From assembly GCA_024305745.1 (NCBI GenBank), contig JAHRBS010000015.1:310001-374000 (forward strand): a DNA stretch of 64,000 nucleotides, given 5' to 3'. The translations under genes were made by a program, and so were the position numbers. Positions 35,290 through 45,508 of the stretch are shown here, in pieces; the first letter of the stretch is position 1; each line of letters opens with the position of its first letter. This DNA is from Polyporus tsugae. Its lineage: Eukaryota; Basidiomycota; Agaricomycetes; Polyporales; Polyporaceae. The notes beneath the pieces are model-generated. The model worked only from the letters and a program-made list of their open reading frames with translations. It was not told the origin of the DNA and ran no database searches.

Positions 35290-37211
35290 ATGCCCAAACG
35301 CCCAGCGACGCCTCCGCCCCCCGACGACACCCAGTTCTTCACGGTCGTCAACCCGTATCCTGAGCAGCCTTATCAAACAGATCAGGGCAGCAAGTCCTTC
35401 GCGCGGTGGATCGCCTCCATCGTCGGTCAGCATAACCTCTATGCATTCTACCACAAGCCAAAGGTACGCACTATTCCCCTCGTCGTTTTCGCCACGCAAT
35501 TCTAACCAATATGTAATAACGTCAGTCCCCGAACATGGTTGTCATCGAGGTCTCAAAAGATGGCTTCTCCGACGTTCGTCGGCTCCTCGGCGAGCATCGC
35601 TGGCGCGAGGTACTCAAGACTTCGAACAAAGACCACGCGGACGAGGTCTCGCGCATCTTCCCATGCACGATGACTACGCCGAGGTCTCTTGGGAAGGAAG
35701 GGTGGCAGCAGATCGACGTTGAACGGTCCTGGTTCAACAAGTGGTCTCATAATGACAGGTCCGTCCACACGCATCCTCTCTACGTCCGCTCCCCGAGAAC
35801 GCTAACATGAACCGTACCCTACCGCAGCGATATCGTCTATCCGTACCCCTTACCGCGTTTCTGCCGACCACCACAGGAGGACGTCATGCGTAACCCACTG
35901 TGCCGTCTGCTCCAGGAGGACTTCTTCAACGAGCGCACGCCCACCAAGAAGCAGCAGCCAACCTTGGCGCCTGGCGCACTGTCTACCGTAGGCTTATCCA
36001 CCTACCGCAGCCGCCCAATCTCCGACCCGTCCGACGACGACTTTGACCTTGAGTACGACTCGTCTCAGCCCGACGAGCCGTTCTCCACACCGCCCGGCGT
36101 CTCCCCGCCCGGACTTGGCCCGCTTCCCTCTACGCTCTCCTCCACGCCGTTCGTCCCGGCGATCCACGGCGCGGACGCCCCGAAGGGCGACGGCGTCACG
36201 GTCGTCCCGCACCGCACGTCCGATGTAGATGCAGGGGATGATACGCTGTGGCCGGGCTACGGCGAAGTGGACGCGCCACCTCCCGCGGACCTGTGCGAGG
36301 TGCACGGGGTGATGTGCTCAAGCGGTATATGCCGCCAGTGCGGGCTGCGCAAGCGCGACGCGAAGAGGGAATTGCGTATCCAGAAGCGGCTCGAGGAGCG
36401 GGAGGCGTGGAACAGACAGTACGAGGGCGGGCAGGAGAGGCGCCCGCGCCGCGACTGGGCGGCGAGGGAGAGGGGTTCGAGTCCAAGGGCGGGAAGCGAG
36501 GGCGGGGGTGGGAGCGAGGCGCCAAGTCGCGCTGGGTCAGTCGGTCGCAGGGGGACAGGAGAGTCGCGGGTGCGTGAAGATATCCCTACGTTGACGACTA
36601 AGGGGAAGGTTGTGCGCGGGTCCTCTGCTAATGCAGCAGCCGGCTCGGGGACAAAGCCGGTGGTCAGGGCACTACCGCCGCACCTCCGCCAAGGCGCAAG
36701 CAAGGTGACTAACGCAGCATCATCTTCGCCTGCCCTCGGGCTGGCCACGTCGACGACGCCTTCACCCACCTCATCCCCCTCTCCACCCTCTTCCAGTCCT
36801 ATTGACGGCGACGGACGGTCCGCCCCCACAACTCCCTCCAGCTCAACCGAAACTTCGGGTATGCCGTCTGGTCCGGTCGCAAGGGCAAAGAACTGGCAGC
36901 CATGTGCGAAGGTTCCCGCCCGCCAGGTGGACGCGGCATCTGCATCGTCCACAGTGACGGGCCCGACTGCGGCCGCATTCAGGAACCCGTGGAAGCGCGT
37001 GCAGCCGGTGCCGTCGACGCGGTGGTCCGACATGGCCGATGAAGACGAGGACGAGGACGAGGACGAGGATGAGGATGAGGATGGAGATGGGGACGATCTG
37101 GACGACCTGCCGCGCGGGGTCACTGTAATTCCTGGGGTGATGTATGGCGAGGAGGACGCGGAGTCCGATTCGGCGTTCAGCGGTTGGGACGAGGACGGGG
37201 AGCCGTTCTGA
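35290..37211 (+). CDS. uncharacterised protein with LCxVHxxxCxxGIC motif, paralog of the gene at 31.8-34.2 kb
   Basis: Three exons (35290-35463, 35526-35758, 35828-37211) give 596 aa. It parallels the left gene point by point: MPKRPATPPPPD...FFTVVNPYP, FARWIASIVG, NMVVIEVSKDGFSDVRRLLG, RIFPCTMTT, GWQQIDVERSW, YPYPLPRFCRP, then the Cys/His motif LCEVHGVMCSSGICRQC followed by a charged helix (RKRDAKRELRIQKRLEERE). The first intron is shared in position (after AFYYKPT / AFYHKPK), and the left gene has an extra intron inside the GW block. The tail is disordered and carries a long acidic repeat (DEDEDED...) near residues 545-565 before the C-terminus GWDEDGEPF. Function unknown; head-to-head duplication is the simplest origin. 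Confidence 0.85.
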
Positions 37212-37371
37212 GTCTCCCGAGTGCTTCCTTTCCATGGACACTCTCCGCTCATATTCTCCTTGCATTCTTTACTAACCCAACACATTCTGTTAGTACTTGT
37301 GGTCGTTCGGAACGCGAACACTTGTCCATGGTATCAGTAACTGTAATCTATCGAGCAGATTTATATGAATA

Positions 37372-37759
37372 CTATTCCATGTCCTCCCCGTGCTGTTTCA
37401 GCCAGCGACGAGTGACGTTTGGCAATGGACACGCGGTCGACTCTCCCTTGCCGTCTGTCCGTTTGTACATCTCCCAACAGCACCTGTAAAGCTTGCGAAC
37501 GTAGTCGTCGCACTTCTCAGGCTGATATGTGTTCCTGCCTAGGCATGTCTGCAAGGAGCATGCTGTAAGGGGGGGGGTCATACCATCAGCTTCGTTGGCG
37601 TAGATTTTGGTTGCATCATTTTGGGGTTGGCTTTGGGCCTCCTCGGGCCTGGACAACGAACTCACCTTCCGCCTGGCACGGTGGATCTGCAGTCTTCTGC
37701 CATACGATCAGTGCGCGAGCTTCTGGACACAGAAGACCAGAGAAACATACTGGAGGCAT
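37372..37759 (-). CDS. CMC4: Cx9C-type CHCH protein Cmc4
   Basis: Small mitochondrial intermembrane-space protein of the twin-CxnC class, imported and oxidised by Mia40; its precise role is not settled. Three exons give 76 aa: a 9-nt first exon (37751-37759, Met-Pro-Pro), 37666-37696 and 37372-37562. The result reads MPPKTADPPCQAEACSLQTC, then CDDYVRKLYRCC and a final cysteine in STACPLPN. This matches the PC...AC..Q.C / C...I..LY.CC pattern of yeast Cmc4 and human CMC4 (p8MTCP1). Splice sites GTATGT...GGCAG and GTGAGT...TTACAG support the model. An alternative ATG at 37665 would skip the first cysteines and is rejected. Confidence 0.9.
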
Positions 37760-38163
37760 GAGAAGTGGCCAAGTTAAGTAGCCGAGCAAGTTGAAGTTGT
37801 TGAACAGTTCTGAAACAACTCCGAACGGTCGCTGCGGCCGTCCATGTCGTCACGTCATCATAGGCGCTTGAGTTTCCTGATCAGGCCGCGCTTTGAGTTG
37901 TGTGAATCTCTTGCTCCCAACAACCATCTCCCCATGTTCACCAGACGGGGCCCATGTAAACAGCTGGCATAAAATTGCATTTATGTGTTTCGTCGAGTGG
38001 ACATACCTCTCTTTATATAGTGAATAGTTTCCAGCTCGCTTTGTCGGGCTATTGACTCTTTTAATCGTACAACAGAAGGTCATCCATCCACGCGCCCCTG
38101 CATACATGCTGTGACGAGTACCGACTTGCGATCTGAGATTCAACCCATTCAAACAAAAGGTGA
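37760..38163. other. intergenic between CMC4 and F-box gene
   Basis: About 400 bp with the CMC4 upstream side and the 3' end of the minus-strand F-box gene. No gene seen. Confidence 0.55.
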
Positions 38164-40228
38164 TCAAGAGAAATCCATAAGCACGTCAATGTCCCGTAAC
38201 AGCGCGAACGTCGCGATCTGCTTCTCCACCGTCGCCCAGAACTCCCTGGTCGCCAGCCCCTCATACCTTCCATCATCTGCGGGATCTGTCTCCATCAGTG
38301 CAGGAGCATCAGCGGCGAGGGCGGGGGCAGGCGCAGGTTGCGGAGTGGCTTCCCCTGCACCACCATCCTCTTGCTCGTCCATCGCGTCGTCCCCGCCCTC
38401 CGCCTGTGCCTGTATCTCCGGCTCGGGTTCAGGTTCGGGTGGCGGCGGACTCGGTTTCATCGTCGCGTCGACCCTCTCCAAGTCTGGAAAGATTTTGACT
38501 AAGCTCCTCGACAGCCGCACCGCGCACGCCTCGTCCTCCGTCACGTACGAATCCACCAGGTTGATCGTCCGCACGCTCGTGTTCGTCGGTAATGCGACCC
38601 CGCCGACACCCGCGAGGTCGTCCGCGAACGCGTTGATCGCGACGTGAAGCGACTCCAGTTTGGGGGCGGCGCCGACGACCTGCGCGAGCCCCGCGAACGT
38701 CAGCGGCGCGTCCCGACCTGCGGCCCAGCCATGCCCCGCCCCGATGGAGAGCTGCTCGAGCGAAGGCCAAGAGGGGAGCAGCGTGGCGAGTCCTACACCG
38801 TCCAGCGCGTACCGCGCCGAGAGGTCGATCGTGAGCGAGCGCAGACCGGTGAACACGGTCAGTGGGAATAGCGCGTCCGCGGTGATCGTGCACGACTCTC
38901 TGTGCCGGGCCGCTTCGGTCGCCTCGCCATTGTCGGCGAGGACAATGGCGACCAGCCTCGACGGGGAGCAGTGTGCGGCGATCATGGCGAAGAACGCGGG
39001 GACCAGCGCGGGTGCGGGGCGCTGTGTCGCATTTACGGTGAGCCGTTGCAGCCTACACGCTGCGTCCGGGCCCCAGACGAGGAAGAAGGGCGCGGCGTGC
39101 TCGAGCGAGAGCACGTCTAACGTCAGATCCACCAGAGTGGGGAACGGACCTCCGGGGATCGTGACGCGGGAGAGCCACGAGCAGTCAAGGCTGGAGAGGT
39201 ATACGCGGGTCTTGCGGAGCGTCGGGATGCTAGCGAGGTGCTCGAGGTCACCGTCCTCCCACGCCTGGAGGTTGACGGCGAAGGTACGGAGGCTCGTCGC
39301 GGTGCGGAGGTACTCGGTGATCGCTTTGCCGTACCACTTGTCGAACTCGGGGGGTGTCACGGCTTCGAAGTATCGAAAGTTTGGACATTGCTCTTGGATG
39401 GCCTTGAGTGTGTACTTGAGGAAAATGTCGTCGTCGAACGACGGCGGCCGAACATTGGGATCCGGGGCCGGTGGAGGCGGAGGCGGAGGAGGCGGCGGAG
39501 GCGGGGGTGGGGCACCGGGAGGAACAGGCGGCGCAGGAGGCGGAGGCGGAGGTGGAGGTGGGGGGATAGGGTCGAACCGACCTCCGGTTTCTTCCGTGAA
39601 GTCCGAGAAGTCAAAGGAAAGGCTGATCAGCGGGTTGTTGAGCATGATGTAGACGTGAAGATGGGTCTCCCATCGAAACTCCTGGGTTGTCCATTGGATG
39701 CGCCGGATGTTTGGGAGCAATTCGGGAGGGAAGCGGACGGTGCATAGCGCGGTGAACGTGAGCATGGGGACTTCGTGCTTCCGCCATCGCAAAACCTGAG
39801 GTGCACCGGAAGGGAGTCGAGGATCAAATCCCAACTCTCTGATCTTGACAGAGTAGTAATCAAAGCGCGACCAGTCCTTTGGTATGATTACACGGGTATT
39901 CTTCTGGGGAGGATCTGAGCCTTCGGGGTCGAGTAATGCACGGACGGACGGACGAACTCACTACAAGGCGCTGCCTCCGTCCGTCCGGTCCCCTGTAATC
40001 GCCTTCGTACACCTCCCACGCGTCACTAGGAAGAGTCTTGATCAAATTGAAGATGTTTAGTTGCCTTCGCCACAGTTGGTCCAGAGCGGGTTCCAGGAAT
40101 GCTCGGCAGGTTTGCGCGAGCGCAAGAACATTCCGCAAATCGAGTGGGGTATCGAAGTCGTTCCTCCCCCAATAGGCATACAACGCTATAGAGGAGATGA
40201 CCTCTGTGCTCTGCAAAGCCCGATACAT
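38164..40228 (-). CDS. F-box-like protein with polyproline insert and leucine-rich repeats
   Basis: Two exons, 39962-40228 and 38164-39903, give 668 aa. The N-terminal region is typical of expanded agaricomycete F-box proteins: LRNVLALAQTCRAFLEPALDQLWRRQ, then TLPSDAWEVYEGDYR. These are expected to be SCF ubiquitin-ligase adaptors, with an SCF partner through the F-box and targets through the repeats. A low-complexity block of two polyproline runs joined by APPVPPGAP lies at about residues 182-215. Leucine-rich repeat-like segments follow (LVDLTLDVLSLEHA, GLRSLTIDLS, PKLESLHVAINAF). The C-terminus has acidic and Pro/Glu-rich low-complexity sequence. The start was chosen at MYRALQSTE; an upstream in-frame ATG at 40312 is less likely. 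Confidence 0.83.
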
Positions 40229-41482
40229 ATTCTTGGGGTACGGCAGGATGATTGAGCGCGGGCAGACGACTGCCTGTGGGGGGCTACTGAGGCAAAAGTG
40301 AGAAAGTAACAAGCTTCAAAGTAGCGGACTTCTCACCTCCCCTCCCCCTTACAAAATGTCCGCCCGTGCGGGGGAACTAGGTAGATAGCAACCAGCCACT
40401 TGTAGTCGTCCTCACGAGATTATCATCGGCTATTGGGGGGCTTTGTTTAGGGTTAGGGTTAGCGTCTTCGTCTAGGGCATTCAAAGACCAAAATGAGGCT
40501 GTCTAACCCTAAAGAGTTGTTGTTGTGGGTATGCCCGAGCGAAAGGAAGGGAGTGATTGTGCAGAAGAAAGCCAAGGGTAAGACGCCGTAAGAGCATAGC
40601 GAGCAAACTCACCCTGGTCGAAGCCTGAAGTCAAGCCGGTTCAGTATGTCGAGCAAGTCTCAAGAGCCCGACGGTCACAGGCAGGGCATGTGGCAGCGAT
40701 GTGTTGAAAATGACGTGTTGGAGTAATCACCCGGTCATCTTGTAACGGCGATGGGGTCGTTGAATTGGTGACCGGCTGGTCTTACCAGGGTCTTGCGTAC
40801 ATCGTGAACAGCCAATACCTTCCTCCATAGATAGCAGCAAGAAAAGCAGCCCAGATTACTTTCAAGCCGCGTTGGAGGGTACGTTGCAACGAGAAGTCAC
40901 CGTCGTCATCGTCGTCGAGTGCGAAGGAGCAGGGGCCAGAGCAATGCGAAAAGCGCGCATCCCGCCATTTTCGGTGCCGTTGGACCACAACGACAACCCC
41001 TACTTCTCTGCCAGTTCTGCCTGCGATAGACCCTGCACTCCTCAAGATGACCTTGGACGATGATACTATGTCAACGCTCTGTCTGGACTAGTCTGCTTGT
41101 GACTGAGTTGCTCGTCTTCTGACTGTGCATGCTAAACTGCTGCGCCATGACATGTCCAGTCATGGCCACTGGATACAGACCAGACTAAGTCCTCAACACG
41201 CCTTGTTGCCGCGAAGCTGACCACGGGCATCGTTTCCAGCATTCCAACCGAAGTGTATGTCCTTGTATTTTACCTCGTCCTTCTTCCGGCGCTCGAGAAC
41301 AAGGTCAATCGTTAGGACGGTCCCCGACCCTGCATGACATTTCCTATACGCTATGGGGGGGACGCGAAACCAGGCCATGGCTGCATTTCCGGACCTTGGG
41401 GACTCTTGTACTTTTACAGATCAGCCGGCGCTGCCTCCACCTCTTCATGAGGACCCCCTCTGTCTCACCGCTCGCGCACGCC
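40229..41482. other. intergenic, no gene recognised
   Basis: Contains a short telomere-like stretch (40447-40462) and a 61-codon minus-strand ORF at 41193-41378 of unknown status. The rest shows no supported feature. Confidence 0.5.
40447..40462. repeat. short interstitial telomere-like repeat
   Basis: About two and a half copies of TTAGGG (TTAGGGTTAGGGTTAG). Too short to indicate a chromosome end; possibly a repair footprint or chance. Confidence 0.5.
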
Positions 41483-42752
41483 ATGGCTAGGACGACGACT
41501 ACAACCGTCCTCCAGTACGAGTGCGACAACCTCGCGCCGCAATCCGAGCCCTCCTTCGCGGACGTGGTCTACGTCCTCACCACTCCACCTCCAGACGCGG
41601 ACGCGAAGAAGACCTGGAACCTGAGCACTCGCATCTCCTCATACGTTGCCCTCTTCGCGTACTCCCTCGCTCACCCCCAACAGTTCGCCTTGTGGATCAA
41701 CGATGCGTGTAGGATCAGTGAGACGATCGCAGAGGCGACATACCCGGAGGTGCGACGTGAGTGGGCGGACGCGGCCAAAGCGAAGGTGGCGTACGCGTTT
41801 TCTGTGGCGACGCTGTTTCTGTCCGCACCCCAAGGCCCGACGGAGCGTGCGAGAGAGACGGTCGTGAGGCCCATGCCCGTGTATGGCCCACCGAAAGATG
41901 GGTAAGTCCCAAGTCAAACGCGCGACCGGCTTACTGAGTCGTGTCCCCTCCAGCATGGTCCGCATCAAGTGGTACCCCGATCTCGAGGCCACCAAGCGTT
42001 GGCCAACGGATCTCGGGCAGTTGTGGGTAGACGTGTCCGTGGATCGCGATGGGTGTGTCGACCTCAAGTTCGTCATGGATCTGTGGGGTATGCAGAACTG
42101 TTACGTGGGTTCCAAATTGGATATTTCACCTTCATCTGGGACCCGACACCATGTCAATCAGGTCATCGACGCCAATCGCAGCAAGCCCCAGCTCTGGCGG
42201 CGTCGCGTCGAGAAGCTCAGCGCGCTCGCCATCAACGTCCTGCTTGCAGACGGCCACAAGGTTGTCGGGGTAGTTGGTACGTCGCTCATTTTCCTTTTCA
42301 CCCCTGATAGCCTATGTTTCTCAAACGTCCCGGACGCAGAACGCCCCTCGGAGTACCTACAGGTTGCCCGGGAGTACCGTGCCTATGTGAAGCACCAAAC
42401 CCGCCCCTTCAAAGCGCTTCCCCGCTTCCTCTGGGAGACCGTAATGATGCTCGCCACCGTCGCCTTCAACCTCATCGTCTACGCGCCTTACTTCCTCTGG
42501 TTCATCGTATGTTCGTCGCCCTACATCCTCTTCCATGCTCTCGAGATCATCTTCCGCATCTTCTTCACGATCAGCACCCTCGTCGTGAACGACCTCGAGG
42601 AACTGGGGTATGCGGTACACGACTGCGTTGCGCCGCACGTCTGTTTGGGACTCGGCATAGCGCGGGAGTGGCTCATCGCGGGGCTCGAGGCGGCGTTGTT
42701 GACGAACGAGGAGATCCAGCAGAGGGTTGGATCTGAGGTGTCGGACGAGTGA
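41483..42752 (+). CDS. putative multi-pass membrane protein, unknown function
   Basis: Three exons (41483-41901, 41954-42276, 42340-42752) in phase give 384 aa. The N-terminal half is soluble-looking (MARTTTTTVLQYECDNL..., ALWINDACRISETIAEATYPE) and the middle includes IKWYPDLEATKRWPTDLGQLWVDV-like sequence. The C-terminal third has two or three hydrophobic segments separated by tryptophans and prolines: MMLATVAFNLIVYAPYFLWF, then ILFHALEIIFRIFFTISTLVV, and a weaker one near CLGLGIAREW. I do not recognise a family. The start ATG follows GCACGCC and gives a normal N-terminus; the in-frame ATG at 41396 would add 29 residues without clear coding character. Confidence 0.72.
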
Positions 42753-43699
42753 ATGTTGAACGAAGTCGATGGATGACAAAGACAAACGGCAGGAGTGTAC
42801 GATATTTGTTTTTGCTGGTATATGCTGCTTCTCTCATTATATGCGGTACCTGTGTATGCGTTCATTATGCTTTTCTCTATGCTGCTGACAATATGATCTT
42901 CCTCTCTGTGTTTTCTCTAAGGCGCGCAGGCTGCCCACGTCCGGGCCTTGACCCCTGCCACATCAACGAGTTTGAGTCGTATCGTCATTCTAATGGTCGA
43001 CTGACGCCAATTCTTCCCTTGAGTAGCAACGGCAGACCTGACAGGCTTCAGGTGGTATTATTGCTCCGAATGTTGCTCCACGGTGGATATGCACTTGTGA
43101 CTTGGGAGAATCCGTCAGAGTCGGTCACCGTAATTCGGATTGATTTCGTTCGTTCAGGCCGTAGTACGGGAACCGGATCGTCTCGTATCAGTCTCGTATC
43201 CCCGGTTATCCGTGCCCTAAAGGCTCCAGGCCGTCGGACCTCGCAGAAATCGGTTAGTCGCTTCAAGTTGCAATCGTTAGTTGTGGCGAGGCCAACGTTG
43301 GAACGCGACTCATGGGCCCGGTGAGTCGCAGCAATAGTATGGATACACGTCAAATACTGATCCTGTTCTGCCCCCTAGAACCTCGACGACCGTGTAACAT
43401 CGTGGCTGGGCCAAATAGTGTGTACACTCCGAGTTAACCCATGCGAGTGCTAGATGGGGCGATACTGTGTTAACTTGTGCTTGGATCTGGAGATGTCGAT
43501 GAAGGCTCATCACCTGCGCTGGCTCCGCCACTTGCGTCTGCACTGTCACGGAGGAAAAGCAATTGCAGTGGAGAAATGTGCTTATCCCCGAAACGCGTCT
43601 GGCCAAATGTGCATGTCCATCCCGACGCAAGTGTTTGTGATACACGACCTAATATCTACAATGTGCTACACTGAGTACAACCGAAACTGAAACTGGAGT
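42753..43699. other. intergenic, no gene recognised
   Basis: A 191-codon plus-strand ORF (42749-43324) overlaps the preceding gene's stop and has no family signature or codon bias, so it is not called. Nothing else seen. Confidence 0.5.
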
Positions 43700-44070
43700 C
43701 ACAATGTTGAACGGTACGGGATCAGTGTCCTAATGAGGTTCTTAAGAGACCGGATGTAGACTACTCCCTGGACATCTGCGGACGCCAGGAATTCGCCATT
43801 GGGAGAGAATGCAATACAGGTCACATAATCCGCATGCCCAGCAAAGTCCGCCACGCGCGAGCCGTCGCCCGCCCTCCACAGTTGCACCGGTCCCGCGTCC
43901 TGGTGGCGATGGGCTTCCCATCAGGAGAAAATGCTCCCAGAGTTCCAAACCCAACTTCTCCGAACAAGACCATTTGTTCCCCAGACTCCGCATCCCACAT
44001 CCTCGCAGAATCGTCGTACGAGGTGGACAGCAACGATCTGCAGAATGAAATGCCGCTCACTACATAGTTT
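43700..44070 (-). pseudogene. WD40-repeat fragment with frameshift
   Basis: Two frames carry consecutive WD40 repeats: first STSYDDSARMWDAESGEQM...AFSPDGKPIATRTRD, then QLWRAGDGSRVADFAGHADY...AFSPNGEFLASADVQGVVYIRSL. They would be continuous (ATRTRD..VQLW) but for a 1-2 nt change at about 43885. No start, no upstream repeats, and the downstream end is abrupt, so it is a relic of a larger WD40 protein. Confidence 0.7.
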
Positions 44071-44552
44071 CAAGTGCCCGCTCTCCGATTTGGGTTCCGA
44101 TAGGACGGAGTATAAACCGTCTGGTTACGAGACTAACTGCAACCTCATCCGACACTGATATTACATGTGCGCCTCCGGAGATCGTGTGGCCCATCTGCAT
44201 CCCTGCCGCCTGTCGTTGCATTCAGTGATCATCGAAAGGTCTTGTGCAGCGATACTCCGATAAGGGAAGGCGAAGAGTCACAAACGGCCATGATCATATA
44301 CATTCCGAGAGCTGCCTCTTGTGAGGCGAAAGGACGGCGACCGTAACGGTGGACGTGCAAGAACGCCGATCGATATCGGAGTGGCAAGGAGGCACCTAGG
44401 CACCCTTGGACGCGCGTGGTGAAGATTGAGAATATAGTACGCTGAAGGCACTGAAAGTTAGAGGGGGCACCGAAGGATGAAAACTGTGCACCGACGGGTG
44501 AAGCCAAGATTATAGATGATGCTAGCGCTCACTCACTTTTGACTCGCTTTCC

Positions 44553-44614
44553 TGCGAAGCTGGCGAGACAGAAGACGATAGGCTGCGAAGCTGGCGAGAC
44601 AGAAGACGATAGGC
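44553..44614. repeat. two perfect tandem copies of a 31-bp unit
   Basis: Unit begins TGCGAAGCTGGCGAGACAG; copies at 44553-44583 and 44584-44614. It sits in a minus-strand open frame (44522-44845) of doubtful coding status. Confidence 0.8.
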
Positions 44615-44956
44615 TGCGGCGGAGGAGTCCAACACGGACGTCGATAGGCCTTCGGACAGTGGCCGTACCACGCCTAGACTTGTACGGCCGGTCACGCCGT
44701 TCGACAGTAGAACCAAGAAGTTAGAGTAGAGGCTTGGGGGGGGACTAGGACCGGCTGCCGGAAGCCTGAATACGAAAGCAGCGACATTACCAACTTGATC
44801 AAGGACTTGCGCAAGACCCACAGGAAGACGGCAGGGATCCCTCACACACGAGGATAAGAAGTGGTGGCCACCAGGAGGAATTCACATTCTAACGACTGGC
44901 AGTACTTCGTGAATCCATCTCTAGCATGAACATGCGTTCGTAAAATCAAATCCACA

Positions 44957-45508
44957 TTAGATCTTGATCGCGCCAGCGGGACCCTGCTGGCCAATCTTCT
45001 TCTCCGAACTCGAGAAGCAGCGGAACTTGGCCGAGCCGCCGTCACCGAACCTGCAGGAGAACCGCGATTAATACCAACGCGGTGAGAGCAGGAGAGGAGA
45101 GGGGAAGACGAACGCGACGGTGCAGTACGGGTACTTCTTCTGGTCCTCCTTGCTGACGGCCTTCTTGAGTGCCTTCGTCGCCTCCTTCTTGCGTCCTTCA
45201 GAGATCGAACCGGAGGAGTCTTCGAACGAGACGTGCAGCTCGCTGGACTCGGACTTGTGGCCCGACGACTTGTGGCCAGACGACTTGTGGCCGGACGACT
45301 TGTGACCGGACGACTTGTGACCGGACGACTTGTGGTGTTTGGACTTCAAGTGGCTGAAGAGACCACGAGCCACGAGGTAGTTGATGGCGGCGTGGTCGAC
45401 GTCGTTGAGCTCGACCGAGGACGAATCCTCACGAGCCTCGAAGGAGACCGGGCCGGCGACAGCGACGGAGGCGGCGGCGAGGGCAACGAAGACAGTGGCG
45501 AACTTCAT
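44957..45508 (-). CDS. small secreted protein with KSSGH repeats
   Basis: Two exons (45114-45508 and 44957-45050) give 162 aa. Signal peptide MKFATVFVALAAASVAVAG. The mature N-terminus is acidic (EAREDSSSVELNDVDHAA), then five tandem KSSGH units at about residues 60-84, near-identical at DNA level. A conserved-looking C-terminal half follows: LHVSFEDSSGS, CTVAFGDGGSAKFRC and KKIGQQGPAGAIKI, with two cysteines that may pair. The intron uses a GTTCGT donor and CTGCAG acceptor. Lys/His-rich repeats could bind metal, polyanions or cell wall. Secreted, small and repeat-bearing fits an effector-like or cell-surface protein; I recognise no family. Confidence 0.8.

Noticed and set aside
40447..40462. 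chromosome end
   Set aside because: Only two and a half TTAGGG units, flanked on both sides by ordinary sequence and genes.
42749..43324. 191-codon ORF overlapping the stop of the membrane protein gene
   Set aside because: It begins inside the previous gene in another frame and shows no domain or intron pattern.
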